Source: Panax quinquefolius
Taxonomy: Eukaryota; Streptophyta; Magnoliopsida; Apiales; Araliaceae
Assembly: GCA_020205615.1 (NCBI GenBank)
Contig: JAINUW010000503.1
Coordinates: 496,001-560,000 of the forward strand
Direction: 5' to 3'
Length of the DNA: 64,000 nt
A program made the translations under genes and the position numbers. The notes under the pieces were generated by a model. That model was given only the letters and a program-made list of their open reading frames with translations. It had not been told where the DNA came from and searched no databases. Shown here piece after piece: positions 34,378-46,622 of this stretch. The stretch's first letter is position 1, and each line of letters starts with the position of its first letter.

Positions 34378-37111
34378 AAGGATGAGCACAAATTGCCCAG
34401 CAAGTAATATACAACAAGGGTAAAGAGTTTTATAACATGAGTTTGAATTATCGAAGTATCATCTCTAAGATAGTTCAGAGTTTCAGAATAATATCATGAA
34501 AAATGAATGTCAACAATTCTTGGAATAAGAACGATAATTCAATATAAATCAACAGATATATATGAATTCAAATACTATCAAGGTATCCGACTGGATCATA
34601 ATTTATACTGAGCAGTCACTAAGGACTATTGAACATCTACTAGAATTACCAATATTAAACTGATAACCCAAAAGATTCAAGTATTATAGATGATCAGTCT
34701 AAAATACTTTAAGTTGTGCATAACACCACAGTAATAATATAATCATGTGTCGGGGTTTCCAACAACATACATTCCCCTTACCTTAAGGGTTGTTCAACTC
34801 AGTTTTCAAGATTTTCGCACCAATCAATTGGTTTGGATAGTTTTATAAATATCCATATAATCTAGTCGAATCAAATGGCATAGATACTTTTACAATATTT
34901 AAGAACAATACCAAGTTCACATGAATAATAGTTTTTCTCAAGAGTTTAACAAACTAGCTCAATTTAACGAATAAGTAGGATAATAAGCTTATGACATTCG
35001 TTGAATAAGGTAATGCAAGAGTTAGAATACTTGCACAATGTAAGGTAGGGTTCGGATACTTGCTCAATATAGATTTGAGTAAGGTTAGAGAACTTATCTC
35101 AAGCGTAGTTTACCAAAATATCGCTTATCAATACACTTTCGAATCCTAACATAATGTGATACGCATATAAGATATTCATTAGTTAATCATATTTGATAAA
35201 CAATTTTGATAAATATAGTCCAAGTGTACACACGCGACTCAATCAAGAAACCTTATACATATGTTATTATGTAGCTCGGATCTATCGTTAGACTTCATCA
35301 TTTTAAAACACTTTGTCAATTTAAGCTAAGATAGGTGTTAACATGCAAAGCTACCTTTATCAGTGTATCATGAACAGAAATAAACATAATGAAGATATAC
35401 TAGCATACTTCAGAAATCATAGAAGTCACTTTCCAAACTTGCAGAATGGCGCGGCCGCGCCTGATTTGCACTAAGGAGACGTGCGGCCGCGCGGCTCCAA
35501 GTTTAAACTAGAGCTGAGCAGTTATTTGCTTGGCCTAGCTTGTCCATCCTTTCATACATAACATATATTAACATGTTAAGGGTCCTTTCGCGTCTTTCAA
35601 GTTTTATCTAAGTCCCGTCTTGCATAATACGGTTCTAAGTTCGACATCTCCATAATTTAAGGCTATTTAATGTTATGAAATCACAAAGTTCAACATGTTT
35701 GGTTCTTAAACATACAAAGTAGTCATATAACTCATATTAGACATGCTTGTGAGTATTCATATCACATATGTGTCATTAACATCGCTTTGTTTTGAAATAT
35801 TCTTCTTTTATTCTTTCTTTGAATTACAATACCTAAGTATAATGATATATATATTTATGATACATGAGTAAGTCTAAGAGTATCATCCCATATGTTCATA
35901 ATTATCAGATTCTAACTCTCAAAGTAGTATATAAACATTCACGTTCAAAGTTCATATTTTCATTTAGTAAAACTTACTAATAAATCTAACATGCTCATGC
36001 TTCAATATGAAATCCATGTACTGAAGTCAGTATGTTCGACATGTATTTCAAAACCATACTAACATGCTTACAAGATCAGAATATGTATTACTTCAAGTTC
36101 ACAATTTCTAGTTTTCCAAATCTTGAAGTTTTCTTGAAAACTCAACTTTAATTAAGCTAAGATAACTTTCTATGTTCAAAACAATATCTAACCAAATGTT
36201 GGAGTCGTTTATACGCATAATCTAACTTAAGTAGAATGCTCGTGACATTTTAAGGAATCAACAATGCTTGTGATATAGTGACCCGCGGCCAGCATGTGAA
36301 GGATTAAGGATGTGGCGGCGCCGCCACTCGGCCGTCGAGGCAAAAAAATATGGCTCTGCTTTTGTAGATCCTCAATCACCAGCCTTGCCAACATTTTCTG
36401 CTGCAACATAGACTACTACTATACATGCATACACACTTAATTAACATAATGGCACGCTATCATCTGCCAATTACAGAGAATTTAAGTAATGGCAAGAATT
36501 TAACAAAACTTAAACTCAAGAACACAAACAAAGTTTTATACCTCTTTGAAGCTTGAATTAAACTCTCTCACTACTCTAATTATACCTCTACAAAGCTCAG
36601 CAACTCACTCTCTCAATTAACACTTAACTGATAATTTCAAGCAACCAAGAATGAGAAGAGGAGTGTCCAGTTTATAGAAAACTCATTACACAGATTTTGA
36701 AAATTCCCATTGAATCAAACCCATTGATTGAAGGATTGCATGAAGGTTAACAAGGAGTTGTTAGATGGTGGTTGAAACTCATCATAACCACCATTCCCTA
36801 CCATAATCATCAGCTAGAAGCTTGGAAGAAAGAAAATATAATAGGCCATAGCCTTTTATGTGATTCACGTGACTGAAGAAGGAGTAAATGGGACACTCAT
36901 TTTGGGATAATTCAAATTCTCAGCATTCTAGCAACACTTAGACTATACTTATGCACAAACCTTATTCTTATGTTATATTATATACATATTTCAATCATAT
37001 ATGAGTTATTAATTAATGTCACAATGTAAATAATATTTCAAGGTAGTATATGTTATGCAACATACATATTATCCATGTACATTTCATTTTTATATCAACC
37101 CACATATATAT
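34378..37111 (-). repeat. Element B 5' LTR, piece 3
   Basis: It matches 14736 to about 17440 of the left LTR, including the GC-rich island (35446-35500 here), the - strand TATA box at 36671-36677 and a second GC-rich spot (36284-36335). It ends in TATAT, the target of LTR E. There is a local 16-bp addition near 34890 and another near 35805 relative to the left LTR. Confidence 0.85.
36671..36677 (-). promoter_or_regulatory. TATA box of element B 5' LTR
   Basis: The - strand reads TTTCTATAAACTGGACAC. It is equivalent to 17000 in the other LTR and would be the element's own promoter. Confidence 0.5.
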
Positions 37112-37279
37112 TGTGATAACCCGGAATTTCGAATAATCAAAATTTTACGAATAATTTTTTTTTAATTAATATTAATATTAATTATCAATTTTGTGACAAG
37201 TATATGTGATACGAGTCTCGAGAAGGTCAATTTGTGTATTGACTAATAAATTAGAGTAGAGTTGTGCTTAAAAAGATTA

Positions 37280-37990
37280 GAAACCCTAACCCTAATATTC
37301 GGATAGGGATTCAATAGAAAATATAATTAAAATAATTATATTAATGAGTACGTGTTTGTATTGTTTAGAATTTTGATCAATGATTGATCGGATAAGTTTT
37401 AAAATTAGTAAACCCTAATATGTGATTAGAAATCCTAATCTCAGAACAAGAAACCCTAACGTACCGTTAGAAACCCTAATTGAAAGCCGAGAAATCCTAA
37501 TTTCATATTTAGGAATCCTAAAACCCTAATTAGGAAACCCTAATCCTAATTAGTAGGCTTAATGTGTTTATTAAACTTAAATATGATTAGAAAATCCTAA
37601 TTATATTTTAGTATCTTAATTTCTATTTTACAAACCCTAATTGTAATTTAGAAATTTTAATTTTTCAAATTAAAACCCTAATTATATTTTAGTTTCTTAA
37701 TTTTTATTTTACAAACCCTAATTGTAATTTAGAAATTTTAATTTTTTGAATTAAAACCCTAATTTCATATTCTGGATTTATAAACCCTAATTAGGCAACC
37801 CTAATCCTAATTGGAAGGCCTAATATATTTATTAAACGTTGATATGATTAAGAAAACCTAATTTAATTAGGAAAACCTAATTTTAGTTTCAAAATTTTAA
37901 TTTTCTAAATTAAAACCCTAATTTAGAAAATCCTAGAAAGTTAGTGATTTAAAACCTAAGGGTTAGAACCTTAGGGTTAAACCCTAAGGG
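37280..37990. repeat. AAACCCTAA-rich stretch with a 91-bp duplication
   Basis: More than a dozen copies of AACCCTAA, many as AAACCCTAAT, occur in about 700 bp. Two roughly 91-bp units (starting near 37601 and 37680) share TTTTACAAACCCTAATTG and AATTTAGAAATTTTAATTTT. The copies are dispersed and irregular, not a head-to-tail telomere array. Confidence 0.7.
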
Positions 37991-39529
37991 TTTGTGCATT
38001 AGACAAGAATGCCATTAAAATTAATTTATAAATGACCAAAATGCCCTTTTAGTTTATTTTAATATGTAACTTGCAATATTTGCTAGCAACTTTAGTTGGT
38101 AACCAAATGTCTTGACTTTGTTACTTAGAAATTCAACAAAAATCGTTCAGCACATCAGATCTACCAACAACAAGCAATATATAAGAGATGTTGGAGAGAG
38201 AAAGTCCATAAACATTAGCCATTTGGTTATTTTGCTCTCACCAACTCTCTCTCTCTCTCCTAAACCAACGAAATTGCTAAGTATATCAGTTCTAAATACA
38301 ACCCTAGATCAATCAATAACAGATTGGAGAGCCAAGATCTAAAATTATTCAAGAAAAGGTATAAACCTAATTTTTATTTTTGATCTTGTATGCTTTGAAA
38401 ACTTTTGTGTTTTTGTGTTTAGATTCTTGCTAGAGAATGTTTTATGTTGATCTATGATGATCAAACATATATCCATAGCATCAAAGTGTTTTAAAATGAT
38501 GATTTTGAAAAACTATTCTTGAGCTCGAAAAGTGGTCTGACAACTAATGTCAGTGGCCACAGAACATTGCTCCTTTACGATTTTTCTTGTTTGATGTGTT
38601 GGATCTATATCCTGGTAGTAGGTCTTTCATCTTCAAGTGGTGTTATAGCCAACAGATATCTAGATTTGTTTTTATTAATGGTCAAATAGGGTTGGCGAAA
38701 GCGTGACGATCACTACGGGTAACCCGAAAGTGTAAAACCTGGTCTGACAAGTTCTTTGAAGGTCCAGATCTGACATATATGTTAATGTTTTGATGATATA
38801 TTGTATTCAGATTGTAGCGTGTTGTGTGGACTCTAGCTCCCTGGCCTTATAACTCTTAAACACTCATAAATCGATTATAGAAAGTGGTCAAAGTGGCCTA
38901 CTCGACCATGTTAGCAGTTTTCTGGAATTTCCAGAAAACCGGATGAACAGCCCTCTGAGAGGGTTTGACCGGGTCCTATCTTATGTATATGTTGTTGTTG
39001 GACTGATTTATTGTTATATATATGCTCTATGACATGCCAACTACACGATTAGATTATGACAACACATAAATCATGAATCGAACATAGATTAAATCGAGCT
39101 ACAAAGTGTCCACTCGGACTGCTGGGTTTCTGGGAAACTCTAGAAACGCCCTAACAGGAGATTTGATTGCCCAGATCTCCTTATGTGTTTGTTGTTTGAC
39201 CTAGATATTGGTTTCTAGTTGTAGTGTTGTATAATTACTACAAGATCTGAGTTTGAAATGGGCCAGAACATGTTTACACCGAGAATCAAAGGCAGTCAAA
39301 CGAGCTACCTTGATCACTGAGATTGTCAGTGTTCTTGAGCCAAGAATATCTAAGGCGACAGACAAATGTCGCTATAGGCTTTAGCGACGGTTTTAATTAT
39401 TTTATTTTCTGAATATTCCGGAAAATGCTTAAAAATAGAATTAAATTATAAAAATTTCCAAAAATGGTTTTAAAAATTATTTTAAATTATGAAAAATACT
39501 TTCTAACTATTTGAAATTTTTTTCATTAA

Positions 39530-40010
39530 TAATTATAATTATTTGAATATTAATGATATTTAATTTATTTAATTAGTGTATTAAATAAATTAGAGAAAAA
39601 TGATTTTAATTAAATAAAAATCATTTTAAATAAGAATAATGTATTTAAAAATATTTGGAGTTATAAAATGTAACTTTTAATATTTTGGAGAATTTTCATT
39701 AATAAATTAATATTAATGATATTAGATTTATTTAATTATTAAATTAAATAAATAAGATAAAAATGATTTTATTGATTTAAAATCATTTTAAATAAGAATA
39801 AAATGTTAGAAAATATTTTGAATTATAAAATATAACTTTCAATATTTTTGGAGAATTCTCATTAATAAATTAATATTAATGATATTAGATTTATTTAATT
39901 ATTATATTAAATAAATGAGTTAAAAATGATTTTATTGATTTAAAAATCATTTAAAATTGAGAAAAATGAATTAAAAATATTTTAAGTGATAATTAATTAC
40001 TTTTAATATT
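39530..40010. repeat. About 165-bp AT-rich tandem repeat in LTR E
   Basis: Units near 39686-39850 and 39851-40010, with a weaker one before, share CATTAATAAATTAATATTAA, GATATTAGATTTATTTAATT and AAAATGATTTTATTGATTTA. Base composition is almost pure A/T. Confidence 0.65.
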
Positions 40011-41216
40011 TGGATAATAATTAAATTAATATTTAAATATTAATGGTAATGATTTAAAATTATTTTAATTATTTAAGTAGAATATTAATGATTTAAAAAT
40101 ATTTTAAGTTATTAATAATTACTTTAATATTTTGACAAGTATGTTATTAATATTTTTATATTATTAAATATTAAAAATGATAAGATTATTTGATAATTGA
40201 ATCATTTAAAAATGATTTAAGTGTTTGAAAAATTATTAGAAATTATAATAATTGTTTATAAATTATTAAAAGCTTCCGAAAAATATTATAAACGATATTT
40301 GACTTATCTAAAATAATATTGAAGCTTAGAGACCAAGTTTAATTGACAATCAATGTGTTAATTGTCGGATAAGGTGACTAAAACACCGAGAATGGACCGA
40401 AGTCCAACCAGACCGAAATAGTTAGACTTGATAAGTGTTTATATAGGTTATAAACACTAATGTGACTATGTGGTAATGTTCCTAGGAGAAGTTTGATTGT
40501 AGAATACAGTGTTACGTGTTATAAATGATTGTGTTAATTGTGAGACCGATATTATTGATTATAGGTCTTATGAACATAGTTAATTATATTGTGTAGCTGT
40601 AATCAACGCGAAAAGCAAGTTTCCTAACTCAACCTTGAGTTATATTCATTCAATTATTATAATGGTTAATTATTGTTAATTATTCCATGTCCAGGGAATT
40701 TATTGTTGATTATTCGCAGTTAGTGCATGATTAATAATTCAAATTGAATTAGTGATTCGGAGAATATACATTTGTAGAATAATTGTTGTTGGTTATTCAT
40801 ATTCGTAGAAGATAGAATTGACAGTACAGATAATTCTTGTTTATTGTCAAATTATGTTGAGAAATGTCTTAGCTAATTATTCTGGCTAGACGAACATTTG
40901 TTAGAACTTGATAGATTCGAGGAGAGAATTCAATTGTTATTGATAGATCGATGCCAATTAATTCGGCTAGATCGATAAGTAAATAGAAATTTAAATCATT
41001 AAATTTTGTTGTTAAATCAAATCTTGATTCTGAGACTGAGAAGAACAACATTTTATATAAAGGGAACATTTTTAAGTCGTATATTCGACCATTGCGCGCG
41101 ACTTAAGTATAATGCATAATATATGGTACAAGGAGTTGGCCGGCTCTAAGTACTTGTAGAGGGGTATGATTTAATCTTTATGGTTATCTGATACTCCTGC
41201 GTATGTATCAAAGTAA

Positions 41217-41356
41217 ATCTTTGATAGATACCCGAGAAAGTAGAAGTTCTAGATCCAATGGATCGCTTAGCATAAATCTGGAAAACATTTCCACTTGTTG
41301 GTAGTTTTAATGTGTTTATTAAACTTTGATAGATACCCGAGAAAGTAGAAGTTCTA
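41217..41356. repeat. Tandem duplication next to the F insertion
   Basis: TTTGATAGATACCCGAGAAA followed by GTAGAAGTTCTA occurs at 41217 and again at 41327. The second copy is cut by F at its TTCTA and resumes at 44821 with GATCCAATGGATCGCTCAGC, matching 41252 onward. So E had a duplication of about 110 bp before F inserted. Confidence 0.8.
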
Positions 41357-42563
41357 TGTAAGACCCCGAATTTTATGAAATAAAAGTATTCAATTTTTTT
41401 ATTTAGTAAATAGTTAAATTGATAAAAATTTAAAGTTAAGGGTGATATGTGAATTTTTTTTTTCAAAATAAGCAAGTGGCTATAAAATACTTATTGTTGT
41501 CGAGGAATATTCATTTTGTCGTGGAATATTCTTTTTGTCAGGGAATATTCGTACGACGGCGCAACCATTTGTGGGCCCCATAACAGAATAACTGTCGGAT
41601 GAAGAAAACGACAAATTTGAGTTTTTACAAATAACGGCGTAATCGTTACCGTTAACACTGTTGGAATACTCGGTGGTAAAGTAAAGTAATACGCCTTGTT
41701 GCAAAGTAACACACGATTTTGCACAGTATTTTTGAATTATTGATTCTTACGTAAGAAGACACTACTCAATAATTGTTACAGTAATTACTGTTCAATATTT
41801 TATTTTATTGGTTCAATAATTGATGCGTTGATATTTTATATTATTGTTGTTTCTATAATTGTCCTTGTACAGTATTTCCCATTATCAGATCAATAATTCA
41901 TATTATTTGAATAATATTATTAGATAGCATTATTAGCAATGTCTAGAAGGTTCTGTCAAGGAGAGGTTTGGTCATCTAATTGCGCGCCAGTAAGGAGAAA
42001 TCCTTATCGGAAAGTCCCTCTTTCACAGGAGCGGCTTTGGTTGTCATAATTGTGATTCTGTAATATTATTTGTGAATAATTAATTATTAATTTATATGAT
42101 AAGGAAATATTTATTTGATGTGGATATAAATTATGGATTTATTTTTGTGGTTATAAATGAAGGAATTAATGTTGAGGTGTTTTATCACTATTTTGTCGGA
42201 TTGGAGGTATTAAAAGATCAAATCTGTGTTCTTAAAGCTATATTGTGTGAGTTATAATTTGTAATCTGACCGTTGGATCGTTGTTATTTTTGGATATGTT
42301 ATACATATATAAGTTGAGTATATGTCCACAAATTTTGAACCGTTAAAAATGAACGTATAATTTGTTATGAATTTTAAGAGGTGACTGATTCAGAAATTAG
42401 GTTTATAAATGATTTTGGTAGAAAATTCTAGAATTGAGTGGGCCCCACTTGTTGTTTGTGAAGAAATGTGTTAAATTTTATTTCAAATGTGGTGAGTGGC
42501 AATAGTAGCAGGTAAAGCCATCAGGTAGCAGGTCAAGTCTGCTTCGGCGTGCTAACATTTTCT

Positions 42564-42571
42564 TATAAATA
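42564..42571 (+). promoter_or_regulatory. TATA box of LTR F
   Basis: TTATAAATAGAGGGC is followed 35 bp later by a TTTTCTCTCTTTCTCTCTC tract, a usual setting for a plant LTR transcription start. Confidence 0.6.
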
Positions 42572-43403
42572 GAGGGCTAAGTTAGAATTGAAAATTACAC
42601 CAGAAACAAGTTTTCTCTCTTTCTCTCTCTATATTATCGAGCGTATTTTGTTAGTATTTAGATACTTGGTGAGTTGCTATTCATCAGTACAAGTTTCCTT
42701 CAGCATCATATCAGATATCCAGTCAGAAGTACTGCTCTTTTGAGGTAAGGGATTGTAAGGGATATTAAGGGATGTTATTTTCTTCATAATGATTTTATTC
42801 TTTCAATATTATTATACTGAAAATATTGGTATGGATTTTATTGTGGAATTTCTACCTTTTTGAGTCGGGGTTACTATTCACGTATACGGCACTATTCATG
42901 TATATGGCACTATTACGTATATGACATTATTTACGTATACGGTACTATGTACGAATACGGAGTACTATTCATTAGTTACTATTCATAAGTTACTATTCAT
43001 GAGTTACTATTCACGAGTTACTATTCATGAGTTACTATTCACAGGTACTATTCACGACAAAAATTGGTTTCTTTTTCTGACCAAATTATCGTTGATTTAT
43101 GAATATTTCTCTTGAAATTAAATGCAGTTGTTGATCATATTGTTTTTATTATCATATATAACATTTTATAACCCTGATGTTGAAATTCTCTTTCACTTGA
43201 GTATAAAGATGGGTAGATTATTGGTATGGTCATGACTATGGGTTCCCTTTGGCAAGTAGTGCAAAGTTGAATTGTTGACTGGTATGATCATGACCATTGA
43301 ATTTATAACTGAATATCTTTAGCTTAAGTGCAAAGGTGAATTGATCAACATGGTTATAATTATTGCTTATATAAATTCTGAAATGATTATATATTTCTTC
43401 GAG

Positions 43404-43712
43404 ATATTAATACATTTGGCTTGTAGTGCAAATATGAACTGTTGATGAATATATTTGGCCTGTAGTGCAAATATGAACTGTTGAGGAATATCTTTGGCCT
43501 GTTGTGCAAAGATGAATTATTGATGAATATCTTTGGCCCGTAGTGCAAAGATGACCTGTTGTTGAATATCTTTGGCCTGTAGTGCAAAGATTAATTGTTG
43601 ATGAATATCTTTGGCCCGTAGTGCAAAGATGACCTGTTGTTGAATATCTTTGGCACTGTAGTGCAAAGATGGTGCATTGATGAATATCTTTGGTAGTAGT
43701 GCAAAGATGAAA
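43404..43712. repeat. 39-bp tandem repeat, about 8 copies, in LTR F
   Basis: The unit is GAATATCTTTGGCCTGTAGT followed by GCAAAGATGAACTGTTGAT-like sequence. In other LTRs of this family the same phrase, reverse-complemented (GCACTACGGGCCAAAGATA), occurs a few times with wider spacing. Here it is packed head to tail. The open frame on the - strand across it is only a by-product of the repeat. Confidence 0.85.
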
Positions 43713-44149
43713 TTATTAGTATGATTATAAAGCAGGGCGTGATTTGGTATAACTATGATCTTTGATGTTTGGGTAAAGACATGTGATGAAAATTATCTTA
43801 AATCACGGATACGAAGAGGAATTTAGAATTACAATTATGATTATGAGTTATTCATATAATTGTGGAAAGGGCTGTTGATTAATGTTACATGGATAAAACA
43901 TTGTTGGTGGACTTTTAATGTGGAGAAGATAATAGACTTTATGGTCTATTTGACTCTTCTAATGGATTGCTCGTTCATTTGCAACTATGGTTGAAAAATT
44001 TTATCATCTACCATATGTTCTAAATCTACGATTTATTCTTTGTTGAAGGCTATTGATAATTTATTTATCTTTAGTCATGATATTCTTTCTTGAGCTAGTT
44101 GTGCTCACCCATACATTTCAAAATTCCTTTTCGGTAATAAGAGTGTAGG

Positions 44150-44640
44150 TTGGGTCGGAGCGGGGTATGAGGGGAATAGAACGGTGGTCATCATTTAGTA
44201 GTTATATTTGGTGAATCAAATAGGGTGAGGCAAACCCAACATTGGAAGGGTGTTTTGCCACTATCATACAAGATGTCTAATGACATACAACCTCGTGTCA
44301 TCATAAGATAGGGTTGTGCACATCCACTTGCTGAGCATATCTACGAGCACTACCTATATAATCTTGATGTTTGTTTGAAGTATAATTCTCAATTATAGAC
44401 AGTGGAGATAATGATATGTCAAGAGAAGACTCACCATTGGAAAGAATATGATTGTAATCTTCTCAATTTTCTTTGGGGTCTATTGGGTTAACCAAGGATA
44501 ATTCTGTGGACATATGATATCTATCATATCCTAAACGCATAGCCTCCCATGTACGAAGGTTTCCTTGAGCACTTCCCAAAGATTTTAATTTTTAAAACAG
44601 TTTTTGACTATACCTTTATGTAAGATGTCATGGTGACGTG
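44150..44640. other. Unidentified segment inside LTR F
   Basis: It sits between GAGCTAGTTGTGCTCACCC and GAGTCACAGTTG, where D's LTR has about 230 bp of different sequence. It includes GGGTTGGGTCGGAGCGGGG-like and GTTGGTGTCAAGAGTCACAG phrases and is less AT-rich than its surroundings. No coding signal or terminal repeats were recognised. Confidence 0.5.
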
Positions 44641-45441
44641 CTATCCAAGTTGGTGTCAAGAGTCACAGTTGATATATATATTTGTATCAAAACTCACAAC
44701 ACATGAGTTGTTGTATTTTGCACGATAATTGTTGTAATAAAGTTGTAGTTGTTTTCTGTACCATGTATTTGGCGACTCAGAATGGGTTGGATGGAATGGA
44801 CCTATTTTGGGGTTGTCACATTCTAGATCCAATGGATCGCTCAGCATAAATCTGGAAAACATTTCCACTTTGTAATTACGTAGAATTGATTCTTGATTAT
44901 TCAATAGAATATCGTAGAAACTTTGAAAGCGTTATACTCTTTCATCATCAAATTATTGTGTTGCCTAGAATACGAGAAGACTTGTTATTGATTAACGATT
45001 TGTTCAGCTATTTCAATGTTCATCGAACTTTGGTTTCATTCTGTCAAAATAGATAGTATGTTCTTATTGATTCGTATACATTTATTATATGTCTTAACTT
45101 GTGGGGCAAACTTGTTGCTCACCCTTGCTATAAATAAAACATTTCAGCTAGGAACGAAGAGGCCAGCGGGTCAAAGAAGAACAAAGGCAAAGGCAAGATG
45201 CTAGAGTAGTATAATGAACAATATTATTATTATGTTGTATTGTATTGTGAACCCTTTTTGTATATCTAAGGGGTATTTCTGTAATGTTAAGGTTAGTGGA
45301 CCTGGGACTTATGTATTAACAACATATGTTAATGAGTTATGTATTTCTATTTATATTTAAATGGGTAGTTAGATGTTATTATATTGTGGATCGTGAACAC
45401 CAAACTCGGGGGTCAGGTAACCTGGATTTGGGGGTGTCACA

Positions 45442-46092
45442 TATATCCACTGTTCGTGATATATTTATACCATATAGTTTCAATAAATCTTAAAACATGG
45501 TTACCATATATGGTATAGTCACATAAGTGTCACACTACTCCATATAATGTAGTTGTATTTTATATTTTTAATTATTGCTTATATGCACATAACAGTCCAT
45601 CTAATATTATTATATTAATAACATACTCATTTGTTTTAGGTCAAATAAATAAATTATCCACTTCCTTGATTAATTACCACCAATATTAATTATTCCATTC
45701 TTTCTTGATTAATGTATTCATGGATCTCCATAACCATTTATTATCTATATAATTCTTATTATATTTATTAACATGTTGCTAACAATAATAATCACATCTT
45801 ATTAATTAATCACCATTAATATTTAATTAATATAATATTTAACAATTAATATTACTTAATTGCTCACTTGGTAATTCCTTCGTTAATTAATATTACTATT
45901 AATATTTTCCATCACCGTGCCACACAAGGCTTTCAACGAGTTCATCACAAACTCCACATATTCTCAATTATTCAATTATTTAATATAATTGAGGTAACTC
46001 ATCTCGTAACACAAAATCAATTATATTCAAATAAATATTCATTTCCATTAAAATTTCCATTTATTAATACGTGGAAATTCTCGGGTATTACA
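45442..46092 (-). repeat. Element B 5' LTR, piece 4
   Basis: It matches about 17437-18086 of the left LTR and ends TTCTCGGGTATTACA, followed by ACCAC. The frame at 45868-46104 is the same chance frame as at 17862 in the left LTR. Confidence 0.88.
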
Positions 46093-46622
46093 ACCACCAT
46101 TTAAGTGGGAACCAAAATAGTTTGGCGATGTCAATGTAGTCAACTACCAGCAGGGTAGGCACCGTTGTAAACTACCAGTGTATGCATCAAGAAGGTCCGG
46201 TGATTTCAGAACGTCATCCTTAATAGAGATGTAGAAAACATCTCAACATATCTTCATCAAACAAGCATCGACAACACCGACAAAAAGCCATACCATTGTA
46301 GTCAACACCAGCATAGGCATCAGTATTGATCGGTAAAGGTAAAGCGATTTGCAAAAAAAATTTAACATTCATCATAGCATTCATTACATTGCGATTTGCG
46401 ATTTGCGATTTGCGATATACGAAATGCAATGTGCAAGTTGCGATGTGCAAAGAGCGAAGTGCGAAGTGCGAAATGTGATGTGCGATTTACGAACTGCGCA
46501 TCATAAACATTCATTACATTGTGCTTTGCATCATTAGAAATACCTTGTCATATTTCAAGTGTCTAGTAATATTTATCACGTCCTTTCCATTGCATTGCAT
46601 GAACATGATAAAGAGGGGCATC
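46093..46622 (+). other. T1 3' untranslated region, part 3, with PPT
   Basis: Tat 3' UTR resumes after element B. It contains the heptamer array (46390-46501) and ends with the polypurine tract AAAGAGGGGCATC (46610-46622) directly before the LTR start. This PPT form is typical of Tat-lineage elements. Open frames here follow the repeats and are not genes. Confidence 0.75.
46390..46501. repeat. 16-unit heptamer array TGCGANN
   Basis: Read in sevens from 46390 there are sixteen consecutive units: TGCGATT three times, then TGCGATA, TACGAAA, TGCAATG, TGCAAGT, TGCGATG, TGCAAAG, AGCGAAG, TGCGAAG, TGCGAAA, TGTGATG, TGCGATT, TACGAAC and TGCGCAT. The phase never slips, although the last two bases of each unit vary. 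Confidence 0.9.

Larger units (their letters stand above)
41357..44820 (+). mobile_element. LTR F: solo LTR of the A/C/D family in + orientation
   Basis: It starts TGTAAGACCCCGAATTTTATG and ends TATTTTGGGGTTGTCACA, with TTCTA duplications at 41352-41356 and 44821-44825. It is the reverse complement of the D LTR throughout. It has three GAATATTC units (41505, 41524, 41543), the conserved block (41960-42010), a TATA box at 42564, TACTATTCA-type repeats (42870-43055) and an expanded 39-bp repeat (43404-43712). It is about 1 kb longer than D's LTRs, partly because of 44150-44640, which has no counterpart in D. Confidence 0.85.
37112..45441 (+). mobile_element. LTR E: long solo LTR split by F
   Basis: It starts TGTGATAACCCGG and ends GATTTGGGGGTGTCACA with TATAT on both sides (37107-37111 and 45442-45446). 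Without F and its duplication it is about 4.86 kb. No gag or pol motif is readable, so it is called a solo LTR, although a short non-coding element cannot be excluded. It holds AAACCCTAAT-rich sequence (37280-37990), tandem AT-rich repeats (39530-40010) and an end region (45120-45205) resembling the ends of I and B. Confidence 0.72.
14359..46092 (-). mobile_element. Element B: chromovirus-type element with three insertions in one LTR
   Basis: This is a - strand Ty3/gypsy element. Its left LTR is 14359-18086 and its internal region 18087-23943. Its right LTR is in pieces at 23944-24206, 30980-31097, 34378-37111 and 45442-46092. Perfect ACCAC duplications flank it (14354-14358 and 46093-46097) and T1 sequence continues on both sides. 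Subtracting the nested insertions and their duplications, the right LTR is about 3.75 kb, matching the 3728-bp left LTR. The internal region holds an extra ORF, gag, protease, RT, RNase H, integrase and chromodomain, all decayed. Confidence 0.9.

Noticed and set aside
37280..37990. Interstitial telomere
   Set aside because: AAACCCTAA words are irregularly spaced and mixed with other sequence, and they lie inside an LTR with target duplications.
43387..43587. Open frame on the - strand with repeated HYRPKIF-like peptide
   Set aside because: It is the translation of the 39-bp DNA repeat in solo LTR F, with no homologous protein signal.
41357..44820. Full element F with internal region
   Set aside because: It aligns end to end with a single LTR of element D, apart from expansions; no gag or pol is present.
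46349..46537. Open frame over the heptamer array
   Set aside because: It exists only because a 7-bp repeat avoids stops; its Cys-rich look is produced by the TGC in the repeat.
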